A stretch of 15,034 bases of DNA from CAYSUS01 sp964434165 (GCA_964434165.1 CAYSUS010000142.1:1-15034); one strand, 5' to 3'; numbered from the stretch's first letter, positions 7,182-14,853 are shown. The notes: generated from the letters alone by a model not told the origin. Made by a program: numbers and translations.

Positions 7182-9089
7182 CTACTTGCGGATCAGTCGC
7201 TTCAGCTCGCGATCCAGCTCCGCCACGTGAACGTTGCGGTTGACGACCTTGCCGTCAGGACCCACGAGGATCATGGTGGGCAGCGTGAGGATGCCCAGCT
7301 CGTTGGCCGGCCGGCTGTCCAGGCCGCCTTCCTCGTGCACCTGCGGCCAGTTCACCTGGTTCTCCTTGACATACTGCTCGCCGCGCTCCTCGCTGTTGTC
7401 GAGGTTCACCCCGATGATCGAGAACCCGTCCGCCCCGTACTTGCCGATCATCTCCTTCAGCGTGGCCATGTCGGTCTTGCACGGTTCGCACCAGGTGGCC
7501 CAGAACTGGATGAGCACCACGCGCCCGCGATACTTCGCCAGATCGACGAGGCCGCCCGTCATCGACTCGCCGCGGAACGGGATCTGCTTGCCGACCGAAT
7601 CGAGACGCCGCTGGGCCCCGGCTGCCTTGCGTCCCGCCGGCGACTCGGGGAACTCCGCGGCGATCCGGCCGTACCACTTCTGCGCCGCTTCCTCCTGGCC
7701 GGCAAACTCCTGCGAGATGGCCAGTTGCAGCATGGCCTCGGCCGTGTCCGCGCTCTTGGGATACGCGGCGACGTACTCCTCGAGGTTCTTCAGCCACGCC
7801 GCCTGAACCTTGGCGAAATCCGCGTCCTTGGCCTGCAGGGCCAGCCCGTAGTCGGCCACCAGTTGGCGAAAGCGGACGTAGGCCTCCAGGTCCTTGTCGT
7901 CGCCGCGCTTCTTCAGGCTCTCGTAGAGCGACTGGAGCCGCGCGGCCCCCTGGGGATACGTGCCCGCCTGCACCGCGGCGCTGACCGTGTCGGCCAGTTG
8001 CCGCAGCCACATGCCGCGGTCCTTGGCGCCGGCGTGCGCGGCGATCTGCTCCACCAGGTCGGCACGCTTCGCATTGAGCGTGGCCTGGGCCTCGGGGGAG
8101 GTCGCCTGAGCCAGCTCCGCGTCGATCTTCTCCAGCTCCGAGAGCAGCTTCTGCGTCTGCTCGGGCACGCCCGCGGTTTCCGGTCCCTTCGGCGGCACGG
8201 CGCCGGGCCCGTGGAAGAAGAACCCTCCGGCCAGCTCCGTGCCCCCTTCGGCCACCGCCTGCGGCACGCCGATCACGCGCCAGCCGCCCGGCGCGTCCAC
8301 CATCGTGCCGATGAGCACCTGCGCGTGCGCGCCGCCGCTCTCGATGATCGCCATGGCGTTCTCGTACACGCGCAGATCCTGGGTCGAGCCGTCCGTCCCG
8401 CGGGGCACGATGCCCGGACGGTTGCCGCTGAACTGGAGCCACTTGGCGTCCGGGCCGACGACCTGTTGCCCGTCGGCCGCCCGAACGAACTGCGAGGGCA
8501 GGTCGGCGATCTTCTCCGCCAGGGCCTTCTCGCGGGTCTCGCCCAGCCCCAGGGCGGCCAGTTCCTTGGGAGTCAACGCGACGCGCGCGAATCTCGCGGC
8601 GTCGCGCTCGGCCAGGGCGGCAACGACTTCGGCGGTGACCTCCTCGGCCGAGATCGCCTTCCACGAGTCGATGACCCCGTCCTCGTTCTCGTCCAGGCCC
8701 CAGCGCGTGCCCGCCGTGTGGAACCACCGGTACTCGTCCGCCTTGCCGTTGAAGTCCGCGTCGATGTCGCGATAGACCTCCAGGCCCTCCTTGAAGTAGG
8801 ACCATCGATCCACGAGGTTGTCGTCATTGGTGTCGAGGAAGCGGCGGAGGATCACGCCGTCCGAGTCCTTGACGATCCACCCCGACGCGCCGTCGGCCTT
8901 GGCCCCGGCGATCGTGCATCTTCCCGCCTCTTCGGGCGTGGGCCGGTCGTAGTCAATTCCCTGCTGGACGGGGGACAAGCGCAGTGCCTGTTGGGCCGTC
9001 GGCGTGGCAGCCGATCCCGCTGCGGCCGACACCATCGCAAGCGACGCAAAGACCCCCACCACGAACCAGGACAGACCTGTAAGTCGCAT
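7182..9089 (-). CDS. Exported TlpA/thioredoxin-like protein with EF-hand-type loops
   Basis: A 635-residue exported protein. The ATG at 9089 is preceded by AGGAGGT at about 9 bp and opens a signal peptide (MRLTGLSWFVVGVFASLAMV, cleavage near residue 26); the frame is open to 9422 but without these features. Three Asp-rich loops resembling EF-hand or dockerin calcium loops follow: DTNDDNLVD (86-94), DIDADFNGKADEY (108-120) and DENEDGVIDSW (133-143). The middle (about 150-490) is helical with TPR-like phrases. The C-terminal 130 residues are a thioredoxin fold of the TlpA/redoxin type, with the active site WCEPC (Cys 534 and 537) and the cis-Pro loop TLPT (Pro near 604). It probably acts as a thiol-disulfide oxidoreductase outside the cytoplasmic membrane, perhaps in disulfide handling; the substrate is unknown. 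Calcium binding is inferred from the loops. It appears monocistronic, with a terminator after it. Confidence 0.88.
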   Translation of the reverse strand: MRLTGLSWFVVGVFASLAMVSAAAGSAATPTAQQALRLSPVQQGIDYDRPTPEEAGRCTIAGAKADGASGWIVKDSDGVILRRFLDTNDDNLVDRWSYFKEGLEVYRDIDADFNGKADEYRWFHTAGTRWGLDENEDGVIDSWKAISAEEVTAEVVAALAERDAARFARVALTPKELAALGLGETREKALAEKIADLPSQFVRAADGQQVVGPDAKWLQFSGNRPGIVPRGTDGSTQDLRVYENAMAIIESGGAHAQVLIGTMVDAPGGWRVIGVPQAVAEGGTELAGGFFFHGPGAVPPKGPETAGVPEQTQKLLSELEKIDAELAQATSPEAQATLNAKRADLVEQIAAHAGAKDRGMWLRQLADTVSAAVQAGTYPQGAARLQSLYESLKKRGDDKDLEAYVRFRQLVADYGLALQAKDADFAKVQAAWLKNLEEYVAAYPKSADTAEAMLQLAISQEFAGQEEAAQKWYGRIAAEFPESPAGRKAAGAQRRLDSVGKQIPFRGESMTGGLVDLAKYRGRVVLIQFWATWCEPCKTDMATLKEMIGKYGADGFSIIGVNLDNSEERGEQYVKENQVNWPQVHEEGGLDSRPANELGILTLPTMILVGPDGKVVNRNVHVAELDRELKRLIRK

Positions 9090-9507
9090 GCTTTCCTGAC
9101 CTCCTGTGCTCTCTCGAACCTCTGACCAGCCGCGCACGTGGCGCCGCGCGGCCCTGCCGTCGGCGGGCCCTAGACTGTTTCGGCCGCCGGAGCATTCCAA
9201 CATGACCGGTTGTGCAGGATTTTCCGATTGCGGCGAGTATGCCGACCGACCAGGGGTACCGGAAATGAACCTGCGACCGAGCCGGCGCGTCGTGAGAAAG
9301 GGACGCCCGCAGGAATCGCTCTCGACGACGGCGGCAGTTGCCGGGGAGTTCCCGGGCCGGAAAACCAGGCGCGACGTCTTGGACAGACGGGCGCCGCCCA
9401 CTAAAATGCGGTTTTCCGGCACAGGGGCACCTTTCCTGCACAGGGGGGCCGCTGTTTGCCGAGACGGGGGTTATGCTTGCGTAACCCGGGCCCGGCAGCC
9501 CCATTCC
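9090..9507. other. Divergent intergenic region between TlpA-like gene and tRNA-Ile
   Basis: This 418-bp stretch must hold the promoters of the leftward TlpA-like gene and of the rightward tRNA-Ile. Neither can be defined by eye. Just before the tRNA there is a GGGTTA/TAACCC inverted repeat with an 8-base loop (9468-9487) overlapping a TATGCT hexamer, followed by the 10-bp palindrome CCGGGCCCGG (9486-9495). A CTGCACAGGG/GGCACAGGGG-type near-duplication occurs at 9418-9448. No gene is seen. Confidence 0.4.
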
Positions 9508-9581
9508 GGGCGCATAGCTCAGTTGGTTAGAGCGCGTCCCTGATAAGGACGAGGTCCCAAGTTCGAATCTTGGTGCGCCCA
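9508..9581 (+). tRNA. tRNA-Ile (anticodon GAT)
   Basis: A complete 74-nt cloverleaf. The acceptor arms GGGCGCA and TGCGCCC pair over 7 bp with discriminator A at 9581. The D arm is GCTC..GAGC with the AGTTGGTTAGA loop, the anticodon loop is CTGATAA with anticodon GAT, and the T arm has the GTTCGAATC loop between CCAAG and CTTGG. CCA is not encoded. It is a lone tRNA here, not inside an rRNA operon, and is followed after 125 bp by an integrase relic, consistent with use of its 3' end as an integration site. Confidence 0.97.
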
Positions 9582-9658
9582 CTGACGTAAACCATTGCCG
9601 AATCTATAGTTAGATACCTGCCGGCGGTCGGCAGTGCGGCCTGAAAGTCAACGAGGAA

Positions 9659-9676
9659 AGGGGTAGGACTACCCCT
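9659..9676 (+). other. Short perfect hairpin upstream of the integrase relic
   Basis: AGGGGTA and TACCCCT form a 7-bp perfect stem around the 4-base loop GGAC. It lies 30 bp before the integrase start codon, within the tRNA-to-integrase spacer. It could be an integrase-binding arm site, a leader structure, or a weak terminator; nothing distinguishes these. Confidence 0.4.
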
Positions 9677-9706
9677 CTCCGCCCCGCTTGACTGAGAGGT
9701 GCCGCC

Positions 9707-9970
9707 ATGCCGGCCAAGACGAAGGTTCCTTCTTACCGCCGCCACGCCTCCGGGCAGGCATTCGTCCAGCACAAAGGGCGCCGCCACTATCTGGGGGTTC
9801 TCGGTACACCCGAGAGCCTGAGCGATACGGGCGTTTCGTTGCCGAGTTGGGCGTCAAGTCGGTCTCCGCCCCCGAGGCGAAGCGGACCACTCTGGCCCTA
9901 GTCCAGGTCCTGGCAGCCTACCTCGAGTTCGCCGAAGGGTACTACCGCAAGGGCGGGAAGCCCACCGCCG
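9707..9970 (+). pseudogene. Integrase N-terminal relic, frameshifted and truncated
   Basis: The frame begins at an ATG preceded by GAGAGGT at 6-bp spacing and reads MPAKTKVPSYRRHASGQAFV, then HYLGVLGTPES. This is the start I recognise from the phage-type (tyrosine recombinase) integrases abundant in planctomycetes. At about 9818 one base is missing: the continuation ERYGRFVAELGV, then LAAYLEFAEGYYRKGGKPTA, is in the next frame. The likeness ends abruptly near 9970, at the twin repeats that mark the IS21-like element. About 88 residues survive of a family usually near 350-450, so the catalytic domain is entirely absent. It lies 125 bp after tRNA-Ile. Family assignment rests on remembered sequence, not a search; if correct, the gene was inactivated by frameshift, insertion, or both. 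Confidence 0.72.
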
Positions 9971-9974
9971 TTGA

Positions 9975-10014
9975 TGCTCAGATAAATTGCCCCGGCGGTG
10001 CTCAGATAAACTGC
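9975..10014. repeat. Twin end repeats of the IS21-like element
   Basis: TGCTCAGATAAATTGC (9975-9990) and TGCTCAGATAAACTGC (9999-10014) are direct copies differing at one base, spaced 24 bp start to start. IS21-family ends typically carry several such internal repeats, thought to be transposase-binding sites. Their position exactly where the integrase relic breaks off supports the left-end assignment. Confidence 0.75.
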
Positions 10015-10042
10015 GGGGTCGGCTCACAGCATGTGGTGCGGC

Positions 10043-10071
10043 GGGCAGGGTGGCCGGGGCGGCGGTGGGGG
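10043..10071 (+). other. Potential G-quadruplex near the element's left end
   Basis: Four G-runs, GGG, GGG, GGGG and GGGGG, are separated by loops of 2, 5 and 7 bases, which fits the G3+N1-7 rule. It lies between the twin repeats and the TOPRIM stop codon. In GC-rich DNA such matches can be accidental. Confidence 0.35.
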
Positions 10072-10088
10072 CGTTTCGAGGAGGCGTG

Positions 10089-10973
10089 CTAACGGGGGGG
10101 GCGGAGGGCGTCGTTCCAGTCGTGGGCGGGCGGGCGCAAGCGGCGGACGGCGGGGTGCAGGGCGATCATGCGGGCGGCCGCGGCGTCGCCGGCGACGTCG
10201 GCGTCGAATCCGCAGAAGATGTCGTAGCCGCGGGCCAGCAGGGGGTCGAGCCAGGGGGGATCGGCGCGCACGCCACAAGTGGAGATGCAGATTCGCTGGG
10301 GGCGCATCTGGAAGCAACTGATGCCATCAATGGCGGACTCGCAGAGGACGATTTCTCTGGAGCCCGGGGTGCCGATCCAGAAGTAACCTGCGTCCTTGCG
10401 GGTGCCGGGTGCCATGCCGCGCCAGACGCGCGGCCCGGTGCCGCGAAGTTCGGCGCCAACTGGCCGTTGGGCCTTTCCCGCCACCAGCAGAAAGACGGCA
10501 TTGCCGCGGCGGTCGGCGTAGAGCCTGCCCGACGCAACGAGCGGCTCGACGAGCGCTGCCGATAGACGGCGGCGCCGGGTGAGATACTGCCGGACGCGGT
10601 CCAGTAGGTGATCATCGCGGACGGGCAACCGCAGGCCGCGGGGGCCTTCTGTCGCGGGAACCGCGGCGCGGGGAGGTTGTGTGGCATCTTCGCCGACCGC
10701 CAGGGTGGCGGCCGGCAGGTGCCGTTGGAGCCAGGCCACCGCCGTGCGGAAGTCGACGCCGGCCAGGTGCATCACCAGGTCGATCGCCCCGCCGCCGCCT
10801 TGGCCCCGCTGCCAGTTCATGAATTTGGGGCCGGAGACCGACAGCGGGCCTTGTTCGGTGTGCCATTTGCGGCGGTCATGCCGATCGCGTACCGCGCCGC
10901 GGCAGAGCAAGACGGCTTCCAACGGCACCGTGCGGACTGCGGCGGCGCACTGGCGCAGCTCGTCGAAGTTCAC
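10089..10973 (-). CDS. TOPRIM-domain primase-like protein
   Basis: A 294-residue protein. Residues about 1-87 (ending GGGGAIDLVMHLAGVDFRTA) resemble the N-terminal DUF3991/zinc-finger-like region of plasmid primase proteins, but the usual zinc-binding Cys set is not evident. Residues about 118-200 form a linker region (GRLYADRRGNAVFLLVAG, then KDAGYFWIG). Residues about 205-290 are a TOPRIM domain: Glu212 in EIVLCESAIDG, the DxD motif in CGFDADVAGD (Asp257, Asp259), and a final HDWNDAL. TOPRIM domains hold Mg2+ in primases, topoisomerases and some nucleases. The GTG start overlaps the istB stop by 4 bp (GTGA), so translation is coupled to istB. This ties it to the transposition operon and suggests a role in DNA processing or replication during movement; that role is inferred. 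It could instead be a recruited passenger gene. Confidence 0.78.
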   Translation of the reverse strand: MNFDELRQCAAAVRTVPLEAVLLCRGAVRDRHDRRKWHTEQGPLSVSGPKFMNWQRGQGGGGAIDLVMHLAGVDFRTAVAWLQRHLPAATLAVGEDATQPPRAAVPATEGPRGLRLPVRDDHLLDRVRQYLTRRRRLSAALVEPLVASGRLYADRRGNAVFLLVAGKAQRPVGAELRGTGPRVWRGMAPGTRKDAGYFWIGTPGSREIVLCESAIDGISCFQMRPQRICISTCGVRADPPWLDPLLARGYDIFCGFDADVAGDAAAARMIALHPAVRRLRPPAHDWNDALRPPR

Positions 10974-11725
10974 TGCGTGCCCGTCTCTCCGTGTTCATCC
11001 AGTTTGGTCCGCAAGCTCCGGCAGTGTTTCATGTTGATGACATGGCTGGTTTCCGTGAGTCGATCGAGCAAGGCGCCGGTCAAGTGGTTGTTCTTCAGGA
11101 ACGTGCCCCATTCACTGAAGCCCAGATTCGAGGTGATGAGCGTGGTCTTGGTCTTGTGTCGCTTCTGCATCAGCGTGAAGAACAGACCGACCTGGGCCGG
11201 TTCGATCTCGACATACCCCACTTCGTCGATCACCAAACAGTCATACCGTGCGTACTTGCGGAGGGCCTTTTCTTCGGAACGATCGGCCAGCGACGCATAC
11301 AGCTCGGCCAGCAACTCGGGGAATGTGATGAAGTAACCGCGATACCCCCGATCGAGCGCTTGCAGCAAGAATCCGGTGGCCAGGCCGCTCTTGCCGCAGC
11401 CGGTGGGGCCCAGCCAGACGATGTTCCGCTGCTTGGTCATGTACTCGAAGCGGTCGTAGAGCGACATGATCTTCTGGCGGTCCAATTTCGGCTGGCGGGC
11501 GAAGGGGAACGTCTCGATTTCCAGCATCTCGGGGATGCGGGCCCGCTTGCGACGCAGCAGCCGGGCGTTCTCCAGCTTGGCGCGGTATTCCGCCTCCAGC
11601 ACGTGCCGGAGCAGCCGCTCGTGGGAGAAACGCCCTCGCCGGGCCTTGGCCAGCAGCCCGTCCCAGTCGGCCAACAGTCCTCCGAGGCGGAGGTATTTGA
11701 GGATTTTCCGCAGTTCTTCATCCAT
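10970..11725 (-). CDS. istB: IS21-family AAA+ ATPase, transposition helper IstB
   Basis: A 251-residue AAA+ protein of the IstB/DnaC group, which in IS21 assembles on target DNA and stimulates the IstA transposase. Walker A is GPTGCGKS (106-113), Walker B is CLVIDE (163-168), sensor I is TSN (198-200), and the LLDRL arginine-finger region is near 219-223. The N-terminal 95 residues form the usual helical domain (MDEELRKILKYLRLGGLLAD). I use the ATG at 11725, preceded by GAGG at 6 bp and 14 bp after the istA stop; a GTG at 11743 would give a 4-bp overlap with istA and six more residues. All ATPase motifs look intact, so the gene is probably functional. Confidence 0.95.
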   Translation of the reverse strand: MDEELRKILKYLRLGGLLADWDGLLAKARRGRFSHERLLRHVLEAEYRAKLENARLLRRKRARIPEMLEIETFPFARQPKLDRQKIMSLYDRFEYMTKQRNIVWLGPTGCGKSGLATGFLLQALDRGYRGYFITFPELLAELYASLADRSEEKALRKYARYDCLVIDEVGYVEIEPAQVGLFFTLMQKRHKTKTTLITSNLGFSEWGTFLKNNHLTGALLDRLTETSHVINMKHCRSLRTKLDEHGETGTQ

Positions 11726-11739
11726 CGTGGTCCTCGCTT

Positions 11740-13254
11740 TCACCCTTCCTCGATCCTGCGATCCTGCGGTGGCGTTTCGTCATAAAGGGAGAGGTCCGGC
11801 TCGTCGGTCAGAAAGCCCTCCTGGTAGGCCGGACGCTGGCGGAAGCTCTCGTCCACCTCGACGTCGGGTAGGGGCTCTTGTCCCTGGCTCGTGCAGAGCC
11901 AGGCGATGCGCTGGAGTGTTTCTATCTGCACCACGCGATAACGCTGAGCCCGGGTGAGGGCCTCGGCGAATACGGCCGGCGTCACCCTGCGGCTGAGGGC
12001 GAACAGCTCACGCACGAAGCGATGCCGCTGGATGCCGGGCGTCTGAAGGGCGAAGTCCACATACGCGGCCACCGCCGGGTCCAGGGCCCGCAGCCGCTGC
12101 TCCTCGTGTTGCGAGCCGTGGTGGCGATGCTTGGGCAGACACCGCGGCGGCGGTTGTCCCTCGGGGCTGAAACGCGCATTTTTGACCCCATCGGCCGGCA
12201 GTGGATACTCGACCAGAAGAGTCCGCCCTCGATAGATCTTCAAACGATCTGCATAGCGCAGCACCTTGACACCTTCCTTCGGCTTGACTCCCGGGGCCCA
12301 GTAGTAGTTCCCCTCGACGGCGACGTATCCGTACTCGTCCGTGCCGCGCTCGTAGGGGCAGTACGGCGCGGGAAGTTGGGCCGGCAGTTCGGTCAGATAG
12401 TGGCGTTCGTGCTCGAACGCCTTGGCGGGAATCAATCGCGTCTTGCTGGCCGGGCGATGCTCCATGCGCACCGTGGCCCACTGGAGCGCCTGCTGGTTCA
12501 GGTCCTCCAGGCTCTGGAAACTGCGGCCCGGCAGGAAGTTGGTCTGGACCGTCCAGAAACTTCTCTCCTCCCCGGCTTTTCGGTTCGCGTGGCCGATCGC
12601 ATGGCAGAGGAACGTGAAGCTATATCGCTCGGCGAAGGAGGCCATTTCCGGCACGATCACCGCCTGTTTGCCGCTGCCGCGGAGCCGCGCCAGGTTGGTG
12701 TTGTCGATGATGCACTGCTTGGCGGCGCAGCCCCAAAACATCAGTGCCTCGTGCAGGAAACACTTCATGGCGAAGCGGTTGAACACCCGGTAGAACTTCA
12801 AGTACCGCCGCTTCGAGTATCGCAGGTACAAGAGGCTGGCGATGACCCGTGTCGGGTGGCCCGCCAGTTTCACCTGGTACACCGTGGTGTCGTGCTGCAT
12901 CTCCACGCCCGGTTCGTCCGGCACGTGATCGCAGCGGGCTTTGGCGGGCCGGCCCAGCCCCAGTTCCCGCACCGCCCGCGTCAGGGTGGGATAGCTGACC
13001 TGGACCCCTTCTTCCTCCACCAGGATCTCGTGGACGCGTTGGACCCAGCCGTCGCATTGCTGGTACAGCCGCCCGAGCAACTCCGGGTCGAGTTGGATCT
13101 TGTCTTTACGCACCGTTTGGGGCAGGAGGCCCTGCTGGCGGATGATCGTCCGCACGGTCCGCGGACTGACGTGGAATTGCCGACCGATCTTACTGATCGG
13201 TACGCCGGCCAGGTGCAACTGGTAAATGGCTTTACGCCGATCCGGATCGATCAT
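11740..13254 (-). CDS. istA: IS21-family DDE transposase IstA
   Basis: A 504-residue transposase. An N-terminal helix-turn-helix (about 17-40, VPISKIGRQFHVSPRTVRTI) and a second DNA-binding helical region (about 55-100) precede an RNase H-like DDE core. Catalytic candidates are Asp122 (in EMQHDTTVY), Asp184 (in CIIDNTN) and Glu230 (in NRKAGEERSFW). The first motif is unusual, since IS21 enzymes more often read VDWG or VDFG there. The C-terminal region (about 310-430) has the beta-barrel-like segment YGYVAVEGNYYWAPG typical of IstA. The ATG is preceded by AAGGAG at 4 bp and lies inside the end of the ParB-like gene (23-bp overlap), and istB follows. The length is close to the family norm and no frameshift is seen, so it looks active. 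Confidence 0.93.
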   Translation of the reverse strand: MIDPDRRKAIYQLHLAGVPISKIGRQFHVSPRTVRTIIRQQGLLPQTVRKDKIQLDPELLGRLYQQCDGWVQRVHEILVEEEGVQVSYPTLTRAVRELGLGRPAKARCDHVPDEPGVEMQHDTTVYQVKLAGHPTRVIASLLYLRYSKRRYLKFYRVFNRFAMKCFLHEALMFWGCAAKQCIIDNTNLARLRGSGKQAVIVPEMASFAERYSFTFLCHAIGHANRKAGEERSFWTVQTNFLPGRSFQSLEDLNQQALQWATVRMEHRPASKTRLIPAKAFEHERHYLTELPAQLPAPYCPYERGTDEYGYVAVEGNYYWAPGVKPKEGVKVLRYADRLKIYRGRTLLVEYPLPADGVKNARFSPEGQPPPRCLPKHRHHGSQHEEQRLRALDPAVAAYVDFALQTPGIQRHRFVRELFALSRRVTPAVFAEALTRAQRYRVVQIETLQRIAWLCTSQGQEPLPDVEVDESFRQRPAYQEGFLTDEPDLSLYDETPPQDRRIEEG

Positions 13255-14131
13255 GAAGCTCCTTCATCCTTTCGCAAAAAGGCGCCAGCGTGCTCAGCAG
13301 GCCGCCGCAGAGCAAGTTCGCTTGGGCCGAGAAGGCTGGGCTGCCCAGCCGCGGATCGTGGCACCTGGCCATCACCCGCTCGATGGACTTCCGCAGAAGT
13401 TCGAGATCCCTCAGAAACCTACGCTCGACCCCGTTGCAGCCTTCCCGATCCTCCGGCACGTGTTTCAACTGGTCGAGCGACCAGCCCAGCTTGCCCCCAC
13501 GGATCGCCTCCCGCAGCGAAGCCGGGCCGCGGAAGTAGGCCTGGGCCAACAGCTCGATGTCCCGCACGCTCAGCCGCTGGCCGGCCACCACCTGGACGAA
13601 CTGCTCGATCTCCTGCCGGCGTGGGGTGTTCATGCGCATGAACGGCCGCAGGGTGTACATGTAGGAGTAGACCGGAAACGCCCCGCGGAAGAGGATCTCC
13701 CGGATTGCCGGGCTCATCTCGTCCAAGAGACGCCGTCGCATCGAGACCCACCCCTTGCTGCGCGCGAGCGTTTGGGCGACCTCCGCCACGCTCATGCCGT
13801 GGATCGAAACGAGATCGCCGACGAACCGGGCCTGCTCCAGAATGTTCAAGCCATGGTGCGTCGAAGCCCGCATCAGATGCAGGATGCCCGTGGCTTCCTC
13901 CTCGCCCAGCGACACGTAGGGAACGCAGCCGATCCCCAGCTTCTTGGCCGAGCGCTGGCGCTTGAAGCCATCCAACAGCAAGCGGGCCGCAGACCGATCC
14001 ACGCCCGCCAGCGGCTCTTCGATACCTCGCTCGGCAATCGACGCCAGCAGGCGCGCTTCGCGGGCGTCGTCCCGCAAGCGATGCCCCTCATACCGCAGGT
14101 CCAAACTCGAAAGTTCCACCATTTCGCGCAT
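13232..14131 (-). CDS. ParB-like DNA-binding protein of the IS21-type operon
   Basis: A 299-residue protein. Residues about 1-90 resemble the ParB/Srx-like N-terminal domain: RLLASIAERGIEEPL (28-41), then LLLDGFKRQRSAKKLGI (51-67), where ParB normally has a GERRxRA-type CTP-binding motif; here it is DGFKRQR. A helix-turn-helix follows (about 112-133, GMSVAEVAQTLARSKGWVSM), and the remainder is helical. The ATG is preceded by AGGAAG at 6 bp, starts 10 bp after the Cys-rich gene's stop, and its end overlaps istA by 23 bp. True chromosomal parB genes sit beside parA; here there is no parA, and the partner genes are istA and istB. It probably binds DNA as an accessory factor (end recognition, target choice or control), which is inferred. 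From memory, annotated genomes from several phyla show ParB-domain genes beside IS21 transposases. Confidence 0.82.
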   Translation of the reverse strand: MREMVELSSLDLRYEGHRLRDDAREARLLASIAERGIEEPLAGVDRSAARLLLDGFKRQRSAKKLGIGCVPYVSLGEEEATGILHLMRASTHHGLNILEQARFVGDLVSIHGMSVAEVAQTLARSKGWVSMRRRLLDEMSPAIREILFRGAFPVYSYMYTLRPFMRMNTPRRQEIEQFVQVVAGQRLSVRDIELLAQAYFRGPASLREAIRGGKLGWSLDQLKHVPEDREGCNGVERRFLRDLELLRKSIERVMARCHDPRLGSPAFSAQANLLCGGLLSTLAPFCERMKELHDRSGSA

Positions 14132-14141
14132 CGGATGCTTC

Positions 14142-14705
14142 CTAAGGCGGGTGCCGGTGCAGAAAGCCCAGAAGGTAATCGCCCACCCGGCCAGCGCCGA
14201 TGCTGTGTTGTCTCAAAGTCCGCCGCAGCAGGTGAACGACCTCACGGCAGGTGAATGCGACGCCTTCAATCAGGCTCACGACCATCCGCACGTAGGGCAG
14301 CATCGGCGAACTGGCCACGCTCGCCTCGTCCAGCACCACCTCTTCCCGCTGCAATGCGATCGTCGCAGGCAATGGTTCGCTGGCCGGCGAGGCGCCGGAA
14401 TACCCGCTGGCAGGTCGCGGCTCCGGCGACATCGCCTGCGGATCGTCCCCGGGCTGCGGCTGCGCGCCCGGCGGGGCCTGGCGGCTCTGGCGGCGGGCAT
14501 TGAGCCGCTTCTTCTTCCTCTTCCCGGCCGCCGTCCGGTAGTACGCGGTGCTCCGCTGGCAGGAACGCTGCCGACGATTGTGCTGCCGGCAGCCGAACGG
14601 GCACCGCAAGTCCCGCCGACCCGCATTGCGAGGATGCGCGAGAAAGCGAATCCCGCACTCCGCGCAGGAAACGGCACACCCGCAAAGCTCGGGATGGGAC
14701 TGCAA
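14142..14705 (-). CDS. Cys-rich putative zinc-binding protein, start uncertain
   Basis: The first gene of the element's operon. It contains a cluster CGCAVSCAECG, then HPRNAGRR, then CPFGCRQ, which looks like a zinc-ribbon or zinc-finger, followed by a very basic stretch (GKRKKKRLNARRQSRQ), a Pro/Gln/Ala linker and a helical C-terminus. No known family is named with confidence. The only standard start in frame is the TTG at 14705, but protein-like sequence continues upstream in the same frame (GFFAIAVEKFFSFRTDWHED, then ARPLVRQYQATLDSIL) to at least 14820, and perhaps to a CAYNHC motif near 14850. The frame is open to a TGA at 14955, with no ATG, GTG or TTG between. So the true N-terminus is longer than shown, or the start is non-standard, or the gene is damaged. 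A nucleic-acid-binding role in the element is inferred from Cys and Lys/Arg content and operon position. Confidence 0.65.
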   Translation of the reverse strand: MQSHPELCGCAVSCAECGIRFLAHPRNAGRRDLRCPFGCRQHNRRQRSCQRSTAYYRTAAGKRKKKRLNARRQSRQAPPGAQPQPGDDPQAMSPEPRPASGYSGASPASEPLPATIALQREEVVLDEASVASSPMLPYVRMVVSLIEGVAFTCREVVHLLRRTLRQHSIGAGRVGDYLLGFLHRHPP

Positions 14706-14853
14706 GATCGAGTCCAGCGTGGCCTGATATTGCCGGACAAGCGGCCTGGCCCGATCGTCCTCGTGCCAATCCGTACGAAACGAGAAGAACTTCTCGACGG
14801 CGATGGCAAAAAAGCCAGACTCTCGGCTATACTCGCAATGGTTGTATGCACAC

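Noticed and set aside
6999..9125. Plus-strand open frame of 708 codons across the TlpA-like gene
   Set aside because: Antisense to a gene with an unmistakable WCEPC thioredoxin site; composition is typical of complementary frames in GC-rich DNA.
9456..9477. TTGCCG and TATGCT as a promoter for tRNA-Ile
   Set aside because: The hexamers are only 10 bp apart, far from the 16-18 bp needed.
11878..13641. Plus-strand open frame of 587 codons across istA and the ParB-like gene
   Set aside because: Antisense to two recognisable proteins and shows no family features of its own.
13232..14131. Chromosome partition parB near a replication origin
   Set aside because: No parA, parS-like repeats, dnaA or gidA/gidB genes are nearby; the gene overlaps istA and belongs to the mobile element.
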